In this document: piece by piece, positions 25,304 through 33,400 of the stretch
How the letters are laid out: every line of letters begins with the position of its first letter
How positions within the stretch are numbered: position 1 is the stretch's first letter
DNA from: an uncultured Pseudomonadota bacterium
Lineage (GTDB): Bacteria; Myxococcota_A; UBA796; CAJQPC01
Reading direction: 5' to 3'
DNA length: 39,854 nucleotides
Assembly: GCA_913060515.1 (NCBI GenBank)
Contig: CAJXRZ010000055.1
Location: 1-39,854, forward strand
The notes under the pieces: model-generated
The model's input: the letters and a program-made list of their open reading frames with translations, nothing else
Databases searched by the model: none
Told to the model about the DNA's origin: nothing
Made by a program: the position numbers and the translations under genes

Positions 25304-25756
25304 ATGCTCGCCCTCCGCAAGCCAACCGTTGAAGACGTGGACCGCATGCAGGCCTTGATGGCCCCCCATGTGCTGAGCGAGGCCTTGTTGCCACGCACAC
25401 GTCTGGATTTGGTCCGAGGACTTCGTGACTTTGTGCTGGCCGAAGAAGACGGCGAGCTCATCGGCTTGGCCAGCGTCAGCTTGGTGGACGTACACCTGGC
25501 CGAAGTCGGCGCAGTGGTCTGTGAGCGGCCTGAGAGCTTGCATGAGCTGATGGAGGCGGTTCTCGACGAGGCGCGCTCCATGGGCGTAAACCGCGCCTTC
25601 GTGCTGGCCTCCGATCCAGAGCCATACCGGGCCCTTGGCTTTGAGCGCACACAGCTCTCGGCGCTGCCCGAGAAGCGCGACCGGCAGTGCCTGCGCTGCC
25701 CGCGTCTGCCACGCTGCCGGCAGGTCCCACTGGTGCGCTCCCTGGTCACACACTGA
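25304..25756 (+). CDS. GNAT-like protein related to N-acetylglutamate synthase (ArgA-type GNAT)
   Basis: 150 residues from ATG 25304, with GGAG 7 nt upstream; an earlier in-frame start would read through the operator region. 'LLPRTRLDLVRGLRDFVLAEEDGELIGLASVSLV' and 'LAEVGAVV' follow the short N-acetylglutamate-synthase/ArgA GNAT pattern. The C-terminus 'QCLRCPRLPRC' is a cysteine-rich end common in that group. However, the acetyl-CoA loop that should read RGxGxG is 'RPESLH' (about residues 77-82), so binding may be lost or altered. A role in arginine synthesis cannot be assumed. Confidence 0.75.
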   Translation: MLALRKPTVEDVDRMQALMAPHVLSEALLPRTRLDLVRGLRDFVLAEEDGELIGLASVSLVDVHLAEVGAVVCERPESLHELMEAVLDEARSMGVNRAFVLASDPEPYRALGFERTQLSALPEKRDRQCLRCPRLPRCRQVPLVRSLVTH

Positions 25757-25810
25757 GCTTGGCTGCGCGTGGAGACTGCGCGCTTCCGGTCCAGACGATA
25801 GGCTGAAGGG

Positions 25811-27421
25811 GTGCAAACCGACACCGCTCTGACCCGTCACCTCCGCGCCATCCTTGAACACCAGGGGCAAGGGCTGGTCGACCGCCAAGACACCCTGCGC
25901 TTGGCGTTGCTCGGTGCGCTCTCTGGCCACAACGTGCTGCTGCTCGGCCCGCCGGGTACGGCCAAGTCCCTTGTGGCGCGCCGCCTCGCGGGTGCATTTG
26001 GTCAAGCCACACGCTTTGAGTACCTGCTCACGCGCTTTACGACCCCCGATGAGCTCTTCGGTCCGGTCTCCATCAAGGCGCTCAAAGAGAAGGACCAGCT
26101 GCGGCGAAACACGGCGGGCTACCTGCCTACCGCCCAAGTGGTCTTCCTCGACGAGATCTTCAAGGCCGGCTCTGCCATCTTGAACGCGCTCTTGACCTTG
26201 CTCAACGAGCGGGTGTTCTTCAACGGCGCACAGATCGAGCCAGCGCCGCTCCTCGTTCTGGTTGCCGCCTCCAACGAGGTTCCCCAAGGTGGGGAGCTTC
26301 AGGCCCTCTACGACCGCTTTCCGCTGCGTGTTCTTGTGGGGCCAGTCAGCGGTGATGCCGATTTTGAGCGCCTGCTGACCGGAACGCGCGGACCAGAGCC
26401 CCTGCTCGAGAGCGCACGCCTCTCTCCCCAGGACGTGGCCTTGCTGCGCGCAGCCCGGGACGAGGTCGGAATCTCGACGGGCGCTTTTGCGGTGCTCAAG
26501 GCTCTGCGGGCAGCGTTGGCCGAGGGGCCCGCGGAGCAGTGGCAGCGCCGCTATGTGAGCGACCGGCGCTGGACCCAAGTGGTGGACCTGCTCCGAACCT
26601 CGGCATCGGCCCATGGCCAGAGCCAGGTGCAAGTGGCCGACTGTGGTCTGTTGCGCCACTGCTTGTGGAACGACCCCCAGGACGCCCCAGACATCGCCGA
26701 TCTGGTGGACAAGGTCCTGGAGGAGCATGGCGTGGGCTTGGACTTGGAGCTGGGCAGCGTCGGGGTGCGCTGGCGGCAGCTGCTGGAGTCCATCTGCCTC
26801 CATGACAACGCCTTGAGCGCGCGGGTGGACCACTACGAGCTGCAGGCGGGTGAGCGTCGCTTTGTGCTGACTCCTAAGGAGCGCCAAGCGTGGGCCCAGA
26901 ACACCTGGGACAGCGTGCAGCGCAGCGGCGGTCTCTACTGGGACGGGCAGGACTTTCGCCAGCTCCAGAGCGCTGGGCGTCAAGGGGCGGGACGACGCTC
27001 TTGGATTCTCGGAGACTGGGCCGTGGCCACCCAAGAGATGTGGGACAAGGTGCACGGCCACCAAGAGCCCAGCTTTGATGACGCCGTGGTCGTGAGCCTG
27101 CGTGCCTTGAGAGGGCAGGGGGCCGTGGTGGACCTGAGCGCGGTTCCGGGCCCTACCCGCACGCGTTGGCTGGGGCAGCTCGGTGTCCTCAGTGGCGCCT
27201 TGGAGGCCCAAGATGCCCAGCGCGGCGCCATGGAGAGGCAAGTGGCCGCCATGCTCTTGGACCACCTCTTCCTCGACGCCCAAGACACCGCCGGTCTGAG
27301 CGCAGGCTTGGCCCGCGCTGAGGTGGAGATCCAAGCCTGGCGCGACCGCATGGAGGAGCTGCAGCAGGCTCTGATGGACGGCGGCCGCTGGTCCAGCGCT
27401 GAGCTTCCGCTCCCTGCATGA
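25811..27421 (+). CDS. ravA: RavA-like MoxR family AAA+ ATPase
   Basis: AAA+ ATPase, 536 residues, probably a hexameric chaperone-like motor acting with the VWA protein coded next. Walker A GPPGTAKS (46-53), Walker B 'VVFLDEIFK' (110-118), sensor-1 Asn in 'AASNEVP' (154-160), and 'LYDRFPLRV' with the Arg finger. The MoxR helical insert is present and the long C-terminal half (300-536) is RavA-like. A close ribosome site (AAGGG, nearly abutting GTG 25811) is unusual. The stop overlaps the viaA start (ATGA). In E. coli RavA-ViaA act on Fe-S and respiratory complexes; that role here is inference. Confidence 0.87.
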   Translation: MQTDTALTRHLRAILEHQGQGLVDRQDTLRLALLGALSGHNVLLLGPPGTAKSLVARRLAGAFGQATRFEYLLTRFTTPDELFGPVSIKALKEKDQLRRNTAGYLPTAQVVFLDEIFKAGSAILNALLTLLNERVFFNGAQIEPAPLLVLVAASNEVPQGGELQALYDRFPLRVLVGPVSGDADFERLLTGTRGPEPLLESARLSPQDVALLRAARDEVGISTGAFAVLKALRAALAEGPAEQWQRRYVSDRRWTQVVDLLRTSASAHGQSQVQVADCGLLRHCLWNDPQDAPDIADLVDKVLEEHGVGLDLELGSVGVRWRQLLESICLHDNALSARVDHYELQAGERRFVLTPKERQAWAQNTWDSVQRSGGLYWDGQDFRQLQSAGRQGAGRRSWILGDWAVATQEMWDKVHGHQEPSFDDAVVVSLRALRGQGAVVDLSAVPGPTRTRWLGQLGVLSGALEAQDAQRGAMERQVAAMLLDHLFLDAQDTAGLSAGLARAEVEIQAWRDRMEELQQALMDGGRWSSAELPLPA

Positions 27422-28776
27422 AGCCCTGGACGCCGGCCATTGGCGCGTGGCGCCTCTGTTTGGTGGATGCACCTGTGCCCCTGCCGGAGCTGCCGGCCCC
27501 GTGGGACCAGCTCGCAGAGCTCTTGCCTCCCATCTTCCAGGTTTGGCGGCCCAGCACCCGTGGGGACCCAGCTGCAACCCAGCGCTGCCTCGCCTTGCTG
27601 GAGGAGCACCTCGAGGAGCTTGAGATTCTGCTTGAAGAACACCCCAACAACCCCGCCCACGGTGAGCTGGCCCAGGCCCTGGCGGTGGGGGAGCATGAGC
27701 AGGCCTACCACGCCCTACCGCGCACCCTGCGCTACGGACTCAGCCCCACGCCTACACCGGCGCAGTGGGCCGTTCTCCGCACACGAGGCCAGTCGGTCGT
27801 CGCCAACTCCCACAAGGCCTGGGCGTCCAAGAAGCTGGAAGAGGAGCTGCCGCGGGTGCTGCAGCGCCTGGGGGAGCAGATCCGGGACCTGGGACGTCTG
27901 TCCCGGGCCTTGGAGTTGGGTCTAGGACAGTTGGGCCGTGGCTCGGACCGCACGCCAGGTGCTTGGCAATCGGCACAGATTCAGGGCCTGGACCGTGCGG
28001 GGGCCCTGCTTCGGGACAACCCCAGCATTCAGTCTCTCGTCGAGGAGCTGGGACGCCAAGCCCAAGACGGGCCGCAGCGTCCAGGACCTGCACCCATTCC
28101 AATGGGGCCCAGCGAGGTTCGGGGCTTAGAGCTTGGAAGAGAGCTGTCCCGGGTCTTGGCGGCCGAGCTGAGCTGGTTGGCGGACCCGGACACCGAGTAC
28201 GTCTTTTGGCACCGCTATCTCACCGGCCAGCTCATGCAGCTTGAGCTGGATCAAGAGCTGATTCGGGCCAAAGACCCCAGCCGCGTCCCCGTGGGGCAGG
28301 GAAGGGGGCCCATCGTCTTGCTCTTGGACACCAGCGGCTCGATGCGCGGGGAGCCCGAGCTGCTCTCAAAGGCTGTGGCGCTGGCGGTGCTGCGCCTGGC
28401 GCTCACACAAAAGCGCCGCTGCCTCTTGGTGGCCTTTGGGGCCGGGCGTCAGCTCCGTACAGCAGATCTGTGTGACAACACAGACCCTGCTCTGGCAGAT
28501 CTCTTGGGCGGACGTTTTGCTGGCGGGACAGACCCACTCAAGGCCATTGACGCGGCCTTGGAGTTGGGGGCTGAGAATGCGGACCTGTTCATGGTCAGCG
28601 ACGGGCATTTTGTGGTTCAAGAAGCGCTGATGGGGCGCTTGGCTGAGGCAGAGCAGGGCAGAGGAATGCGTTGCTTTGGGTTGCTAATCGGGGAGAGCGC
28701 TGCGCCCCCGTTTGGAAACTGGTGGCGTTGGATGGGCAGTCTGTCTAGTGGGGTCGCAGAGCTGATGGCTCGATAA
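27418..28776 (+). CDS. viaA: ViaA-like VWA domain protein
   Basis: 452 residues; partner of the preceding MoxR ATPase, as in ravA-viaA. The N-terminal two thirds are helical and variable. The VWA domain starts near residue 295: MIDAS 'LLLDTSGSMRGEPELLSKA' (DxSxS at about 304-308) and later 'DLFMVSDGHF' near residue 385. No signal or membrane segment is seen, so the pair works in the cytoplasm. The stop is followed at once by a hairpin and then by a convergent gene. Confidence 0.87.
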   Translation: MKPWTPAIGAWRLCLVDAPVPLPELPAPWDQLAELLPPIFQVWRPSTRGDPAATQRCLALLEEHLEELEILLEEHPNNPAHGELAQALAVGEHEQAYHALPRTLRYGLSPTPTPAQWAVLRTRGQSVVANSHKAWASKKLEEELPRVLQRLGEQIRDLGRLSRALELGLGQLGRGSDRTPGAWQSAQIQGLDRAGALLRDNPSIQSLVEELGRQAQDGPQRPGPAPIPMGPSEVRGLELGRELSRVLAAELSWLADPDTEYVFWHRYLTGQLMQLELDQELIRAKDPSRVPVGQGRGPIVLLLDTSGSMRGEPELLSKAVALAVLRLALTQKRRCLLVAFGAGRQLRTADLCDNTDPALADLLGGRFAGGTDPLKAIDAALELGAENADLFMVSDGHFVVQEALMGRLAEAEQGRGMRCFGLLIGESAAPPFGNWWRWMGSLSSGVAELMAR

Positions 28777-28796
28777 ACCAGGTAGTTTCACCTGTT
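28776..28796. terminator. Hairpin after viaA, possible terminator
   Basis: AAC-(C)-AGGT, 6-nt loop AGTTTC, ACCT-GTT: a 7-bp stem with one bulged C, starting on the last base of the viaA stop. It is followed by AT-rich sequence (gataatacaactattt) but no run of T. The convergent gene ends at 28807. Confidence 0.35.
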
Positions 28797-28806
28797 GATA
28801 ATACAA

Positions 28807-29607
28807 CTATTTCTGTGTGTCATAGGGTGCTCGAATTCGTTGAAAGCGAATATCACGAAAGTCAAAGAGCACCCTTGGTTCTACGGGTCCGTCACGGTTT
28901 AGGTGCTGGGCCCGAAGGATCTGACCCTTGGTGCCAAACACCAGCTGGCCTTGGTCTCGATCGGCCCACTCCCAGTCGGGCTTTGGGATGCGAAGGCCGT
29001 CGTCGCGGATGAGCACATGGCTGTTGTAGTTCGCTGGAAGGCTGCGGTCCTTTTTGTACTCAGGGCCCGAGTTGTGCATGCAGCGCACCAGGCGCCAACG
29101 CTTGGTGACCTGTTTGCTGTAGTGCCAACGCGCCGTGCTCTCAGGATCCGTCCTGGTCCACCCTTCTCTGGAAAGGCTGCTGAACACGTTGGCGCAGAAT
29201 TCGTGGCGCAGGTGCTCAGGGGTCGGCGGGTAGAGCGCCGCCTCTTCCTTGGCGCCGTAGCCAGGGTCCAAGTAGACGGCGTGCAAGAAGGGCGGACGAG
29301 AGACGACGTGGTAGCCCGAGCCAGAGACCGCGTCGTCGAAGCAGGGGGTCGCTGCGTGGTAGCTGAACCACTGGCCGTCAGCGCTCAGGTCGCTCTCATC
29401 ACACTGCAGCCAGTTGTTTCGCAGCATCTGGCCCAGCTGGAAGGTGTCACGGTCCAAGTCCCAGAGGTAGGTCGCCGTGACGCGCTTGGGGCCGCGCAGC
29501 ATCAGGACCACCTGACGCAAGGGTTTCCGACGAACCACGTGAATACGCCAATGCCTGGGGGATTCTATGCCTGCTGTACGCGAGGTCTTTTTCTTGGGGC
29601 TGGCCAT
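28807..29607 (-). CDS. Protein of an uncharacterised family (DG-W/L-x-Y-A ... SRPP pattern)
   Basis: 266 residues; basic N-terminus (MASPKKKTSR), no signal peptide. The sequence order matches a group of bacterial hypothetical proteins I have seen: 'LRGPKRVTATYLWDLDRDTFQLGQ' (about 39-62; a R-R-G-P ... W-D ... D-T-F-x-x-G-Q pattern), 'CDESDLSADGQWFSYHAA' (SPDG-type strand) and 'YHVVSRPPFLHAVYLDPG' (SRPP). The middle is probably a beta-propeller-like or beta-rich fold; no function is known. The start ATG 29607 has no clear ribosome site. It is divergent from the Ig-like lipoprotein, with a 10-bp palindrome between the two. Confidence 0.7.
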   Translation of the reverse strand: MASPKKKTSRTAGIESPRHWRIHVVRRKPLRQVVLMLRGPKRVTATYLWDLDRDTFQLGQMLRNNWLQCDESDLSADGQWFSYHAATPCFDDAVSGSGYHVVSRPPFLHAVYLDPGYGAKEEAALYPPTPEHLRHEFCANVFSSLSREGWTRTDPESTARWHYSKQVTKRWRLVRCMHNSGPEYKKDRSLPANYNSHVLIRDDGLRIPKPDWEWADRDQGQLVFGTKGQILRAQHLNRDGPVEPRVLFDFRDIRFQRIRAPYDTQK

Positions 29608-29613
29608 GGGTTA

Positions 29614-29623
29614 GTACATGTAC
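29614..29623. promoter_or_regulatory. Perfect 10-bp palindrome between divergent genes
   Basis: GTACATGTAC lies in the 40-nt gap between the divergent starts at 29607 and 29648. It could be an operator, but a single short palindrome in a 40-kb window is weak evidence. Confidence 0.25.
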
Positions 29624-29647
29624 CCACCATTTCGGAGATTCAAAGCC

Positions 29648-30106
29648 ATGATGTCTGGTTGGATACTGTTGGCCCTGAGTGCTTGCATAGAAGAAGAGCT
29701 GCCGGTGACCACCGAGACCGCCTTGGACTGCCCCGAGGACACGGGCTACGCGCCCGCCCAGCAGCCCATACAGGACCTCTTGGCTGACTTTGCGCCCGTG
29801 GTGGTGAGCAGCTTGCCGCAGGCCGGCGACAAGGCGGTGAGCCCCGGGCTGACCAGAATCACGGTCACCTTCTCCAAGGATATGGACACCCAAGGGGTCT
29901 CCTGGGTGACCGTGCCCTCTGGCACCTTCCCTGAAGTGGACAACCCCAGCTTCATTGACAAGCGCACGGCTCGACTTGAGGTGACCCTGGAGCCGGATAC
30001 AACCTACGCCCTTGGAACGAACGGCGGCGAATACCTGAACTTTCGAGACAGCAACGGGACGCCAGCGCTGCCATGGCAGCTGGTCTTTCACACGGCGCCG
30101 GAGTGA
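29648..30106 (+). CDS. Lipoprotein with SbsA/Big_5-type Ig-like domain
   Basis: 152 residues from ATG 29648. The signal is MMSGWILLALSAC (Cys13), and the mature start is acidic (IEEELP). Residues about 50-150 match the SbsA-type Ig-like (Big_5) pattern: 'VVVSSLPQAGDKAVSPGLTRITVTFSKDMD' followed by 'ARLEVTLEPDTTYALGTNG'. That pattern (SxPxxGxxxVxxxxxIxxxFSxxMD) is common in surface adhesins and S-layer-like proteins. Its stop overlaps the cupin GTG start. A role at the cell surface is inferred. Confidence 0.8.
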   Translation: MMSGWILLALSACIEEELPVTTETALDCPEDTGYAPAQQPIQDLLADFAPVVVSSLPQAGDKAVSPGLTRITVTFSKDMDTQGVSWVTVPSGTFPEVDNPSFIDKRTARLEVTLEPDTTYALGTNGGEYLNFRDSNGTPALPWQLVFHTAPE

Positions 30107-30483
30107 AGATACCCTTGCCCCAGAAGGTGGATGTTGCTGCTGCGCTTGATACATTTACTGCGCACTGGACCCCTCATGTGTTGGCCGATTTGAACGGCCA
30201 GCAGGTCAAGGTCGCCAAGCTGCTCGGTCGCTTTGAGTGGCATAGTCACGCAGCAGAGGACGAGCTCTTCTGGGTGCTCTCCGGCAGCTTGGAGATGCAC
30301 TTTCGTGATGGGATGGTCACTCTGGAAGCCGGGCAAATGCTGGTCGTTCCCAGAGGAGTCGAGCACATGCCTGTGGCCCACGAGGAGGTACAGGTCGTGC
30401 TCTTTGAGCCCGCAGGAGCGGTCAACACCGGGGAGAACCCCGATGGACCGCTGACCGTGCGGGAGCTCAAGAGGCTCAGTTAG
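30103..30483 (+). CDS. Small cupin domain protein
   Basis: 126 residues from GTG 30103, which overlaps the lipoprotein stop (GTGA); ATG 30073 would be an alternative inside that gene. Both cupin motifs are complete: motif 1 'FEWHSHAAEDELFWVLSG' (HxH, Glu, Gly) and motif 2 'GQMLVVPRGVEHMPVA' (G...PxGxxH), giving a three-His-one-Glu metal site. Small single-domain cupins of this kind cannot be given a substrate by sequence alone. No signal is present, so it is probably cytoplasmic although coupled to a lipoprotein. Confidence 0.83.
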   Translation: MKIPLPQKVDVAAALDTFTAHWTPHVLADLNGQQVKVAKLLGRFEWHSHAAEDELFWVLSGSLEMHFRDGMVTLEAGQMLVVPRGVEHMPVAHEEVQVVLFEPAGAVNTGENPDGPLTVRELKRLS

Positions 30484-30499
30484 TCGCTAAACCTCCGCC

Positions 30500-33400
30500 T
30501 CAGGGCAAGCTGACCGTCAGATCCATGTCCGTGATTCTGCCCGCATCATCAAAGCTGCGGTCCATCTCGTAGCCGCTGGCAGCGACGATCTGGGTGATTC
30601 GTCCAGCGGCGTCGTGGGTGAAGGTCCAAGTTCCACCGTCCTCGGTCTCTACGCCAGAGAGTGTACCGACGCTGCTGCCGTAGCTGTAGTCAGTGAGGGC
30701 ACCCATGGCGTCCTCGACTTGGATGAGCCGACCCAAAGCATCGTAGCTGTAGCTGAGAATGGTACTGCCTCCGACTTCGACCGAGGCCAGCTGGGTGGGG
30801 TGGGTGCTGTCCCAGGTGTAGGAGGTCTGGACCCCTTCTGCCGTCTCAGTGTCCGTCAGGCGGCCATTTGCGTCATAGGTGTAGCTGGTCTCCACCCCGA
30901 AGAGGTCCGTAACGGTGGTGGGCAGGCCGCTGCTGTCGTAGTCCACGTCCATGCTCAGGTCGCCGCGCTCCCAGGTATCGACCTGCCCTGCATCCCAGGT
31001 CCAGCTCTCCACGGTGGCCACCAAGCTTGCGCTGGTCAGGCTGCTGCCGCTGGTGGTCAGCGAGGCGGTGTAGAGCGTGTCCGGGTTTCCATCGCTGTCA
31101 TGGCTCAGGTAGAACTGGCCGCCGTCGGGCTGCTCATAGGCCACCATCACGTATCGGTCTCCAGTCCAACTCCACCACTTCTTCCAGGTGTTTCCTTCAT
31201 CGTCTTCGGTCAGGTAGAGGTTGTCGGCCGAGTCGTAGCTGTAGGAGGTCATGTTGCCGTCGGGGTCGGTCACGCTCTCCAAGAGTCCGTCGCTGTTGAA
31301 GGCCTTTTCCCACTGGCCTCCCTCTCCGTCTTCGACGTGGGTGAACTTGCCGTCCTCGTCCAGGTAGAGCAGCCACTCCACGCCCGCGCTGTCCGTCACC
31401 GTGATGGAGCGGGTGAGAAGGTCTGGGGTGTAGCTCTTCTCCAAGCCTGCCCAAGCCTTTGTCAGGGCGCGTCCCATGTCATCGTAGGTGGCCTCGAAGA
31501 GCACCGTGCCGTCACTGGCCGAGATCTCGTCCAGCAGTCCATCGCTGGAGTAGCTCATCTCCCATGTGGCGCCGCCAATGTCCGTGACCTCATCCAGTTG
31601 GCCGTCAGCGTCGTAACCATAGGAGGTGGTCCAGCCTGTGGTGGTGCTGGCGCTGCTCAGGTAGCCGCTGCCATCCCAAGTCAGGCTGATGCTGTCTCCA
31701 TCGCTGTGGGTAATGTCCGTGAGCTGACCGCTGCTCCAGCTGAAGTCGACGCTGTCTCCCTCGATGGAGGTGACGCTGGTGAGCAGGCCGTCGGCGTCGA
31801 AGACCACTTCCGTTGATTCAGCGTCCATCCAGGTCAGGATGCCGGAGATGTCAGACTCCAGGGTGTCGTTGGGGCGGTTGGGGCTGCTGTAGACCGCATC
31901 GCTGCCGGTCCATCCGTCCAGGGTGAAGGAGTGGGTGCGTCCGCTGCGGTGATCGAAGACCTCAACGGCGGTTGGTGCGCTGTAGCTGCCGTTGACCTTT
32001 GAGAGCTCGCTCACGCGGGTACCGTAGGGTGTGTAGGTCCAGCCAGGGCCCATGCCCATGTCGATGGCGTCCACTGCCAGCGCCGAGGAGTAGCTGCGGT
32101 TCAATGAGAGGGGCACTTCGCCGGCGACTGGGGCGAAGAGGTCGACCTCGGAGAGCAGCACAGAGCCGGCCATGGGGACGCGCTTGCCAGGCAGCGCGAC
32201 AGCGACGCCCGTGTTGCCATCTGGGCTGGTGTAGGTCCAGGAGTCATCCAAGTCTGAGCTTCGGGAGTCCTCGATCTCGTCCCAGTAGGCCTCGACGTCG
32301 CCAGATGTATCAGCCGAGTAGACCTCACCAAAGGTGGTGGTGCTCGCGCCCCCTCTGTGTGTGGTGGAGATGGTGGAGCCGCCATACTCAAAGGAGCTGG
32401 TGACCGAGCCTTCCAGGGTCCACCACGGGGTGTCGTAGGCCTCGACTTCGTAGGCGTTGATCTGGTCCCAGGCCAAGTCCTTGTACAGGTCGTTCTGATA
32501 CAACCAGTAGGCCATGGCCACGCACTGGGAGGCTGTTCGCAGGTCTTCCCAGGACTCGATCTCCAGGGCGATGTCGTCGTAGTAGGTGGTCAACATGTCG
32601 GTGAAGTCTTCGTAGTCGTCCCACACCGCGGTGTTGTCGTCTTGGTCCTCGTACTGCACCAGCATGGTGCTGGTGGTGAACTCGAAAGCCTCCCGGGTGG
32701 CGTCCTCGGTCAGCTCCATGACGTCTGGCTCGATCCACATGCGCACCCAACCCGAAGGGCTGGTGCCATCGTAGTAGCTCTCATAGAAGCCGATGTGGGT
32801 GTCGAAGGCCGGCACTGAGAGGCTGGTGGCGTCGTAGGTGATGGAGGTGTCCTCGTTGTCGACCCCCATCGACAGGCCCTTCATGATGCGGTCCGCTTCA
32901 AAGGCTGCGAAGCCCATCTCGGTGTACTCGATCCCGCCGAAGTACCCCACACCGTGGTAGGTGTTGGTGCTGTCGGGAGGGCTGGGCTCTTCCGTGGGGA
33001 CCAGGTCGTTCTCAATGGTCACGCCGGGGGCGGTAAAGCCGCCGTCCGCGATGCCGTCACCCATCCACTGCAGCGCGGTGTACAGCATGTCACCGTCCAC
33101 GCCGGCCGGGGTGGCGCCGCCGTCCTCGCCGTAGAACACCAGCTGTCCGGTGTAGGGGTCGACTCCGGCACCGTTGATCTGTGAGAGGTCACCCAAGACG
33201 GTCGCGCTGGCGTTGATGTAGATGCCGCCACGCACGTCGTCGGCAGGAATCTCGCTGCTGTTCTGCTGCTGCTCAAGTGCATCCCGGACCAGGGCGTCGG
33301 CCTGCTTTGCCAGCTCAGCAATCTTCGCGGCGCGCTGGGCATCGCTCAGGTTGGCGAACTTGTCCAGCATCTTCTGGAGCTTCTGTGTCAGAGCGCTCTT

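Noticed and set aside
30478-30499. Small hairpin TTAG-TCG-CTAA between the cupin gene and the RHS gene
   Set aside because: Only a 4-bp AT-rich stem with a 3-nt loop; too weak to call a terminator.
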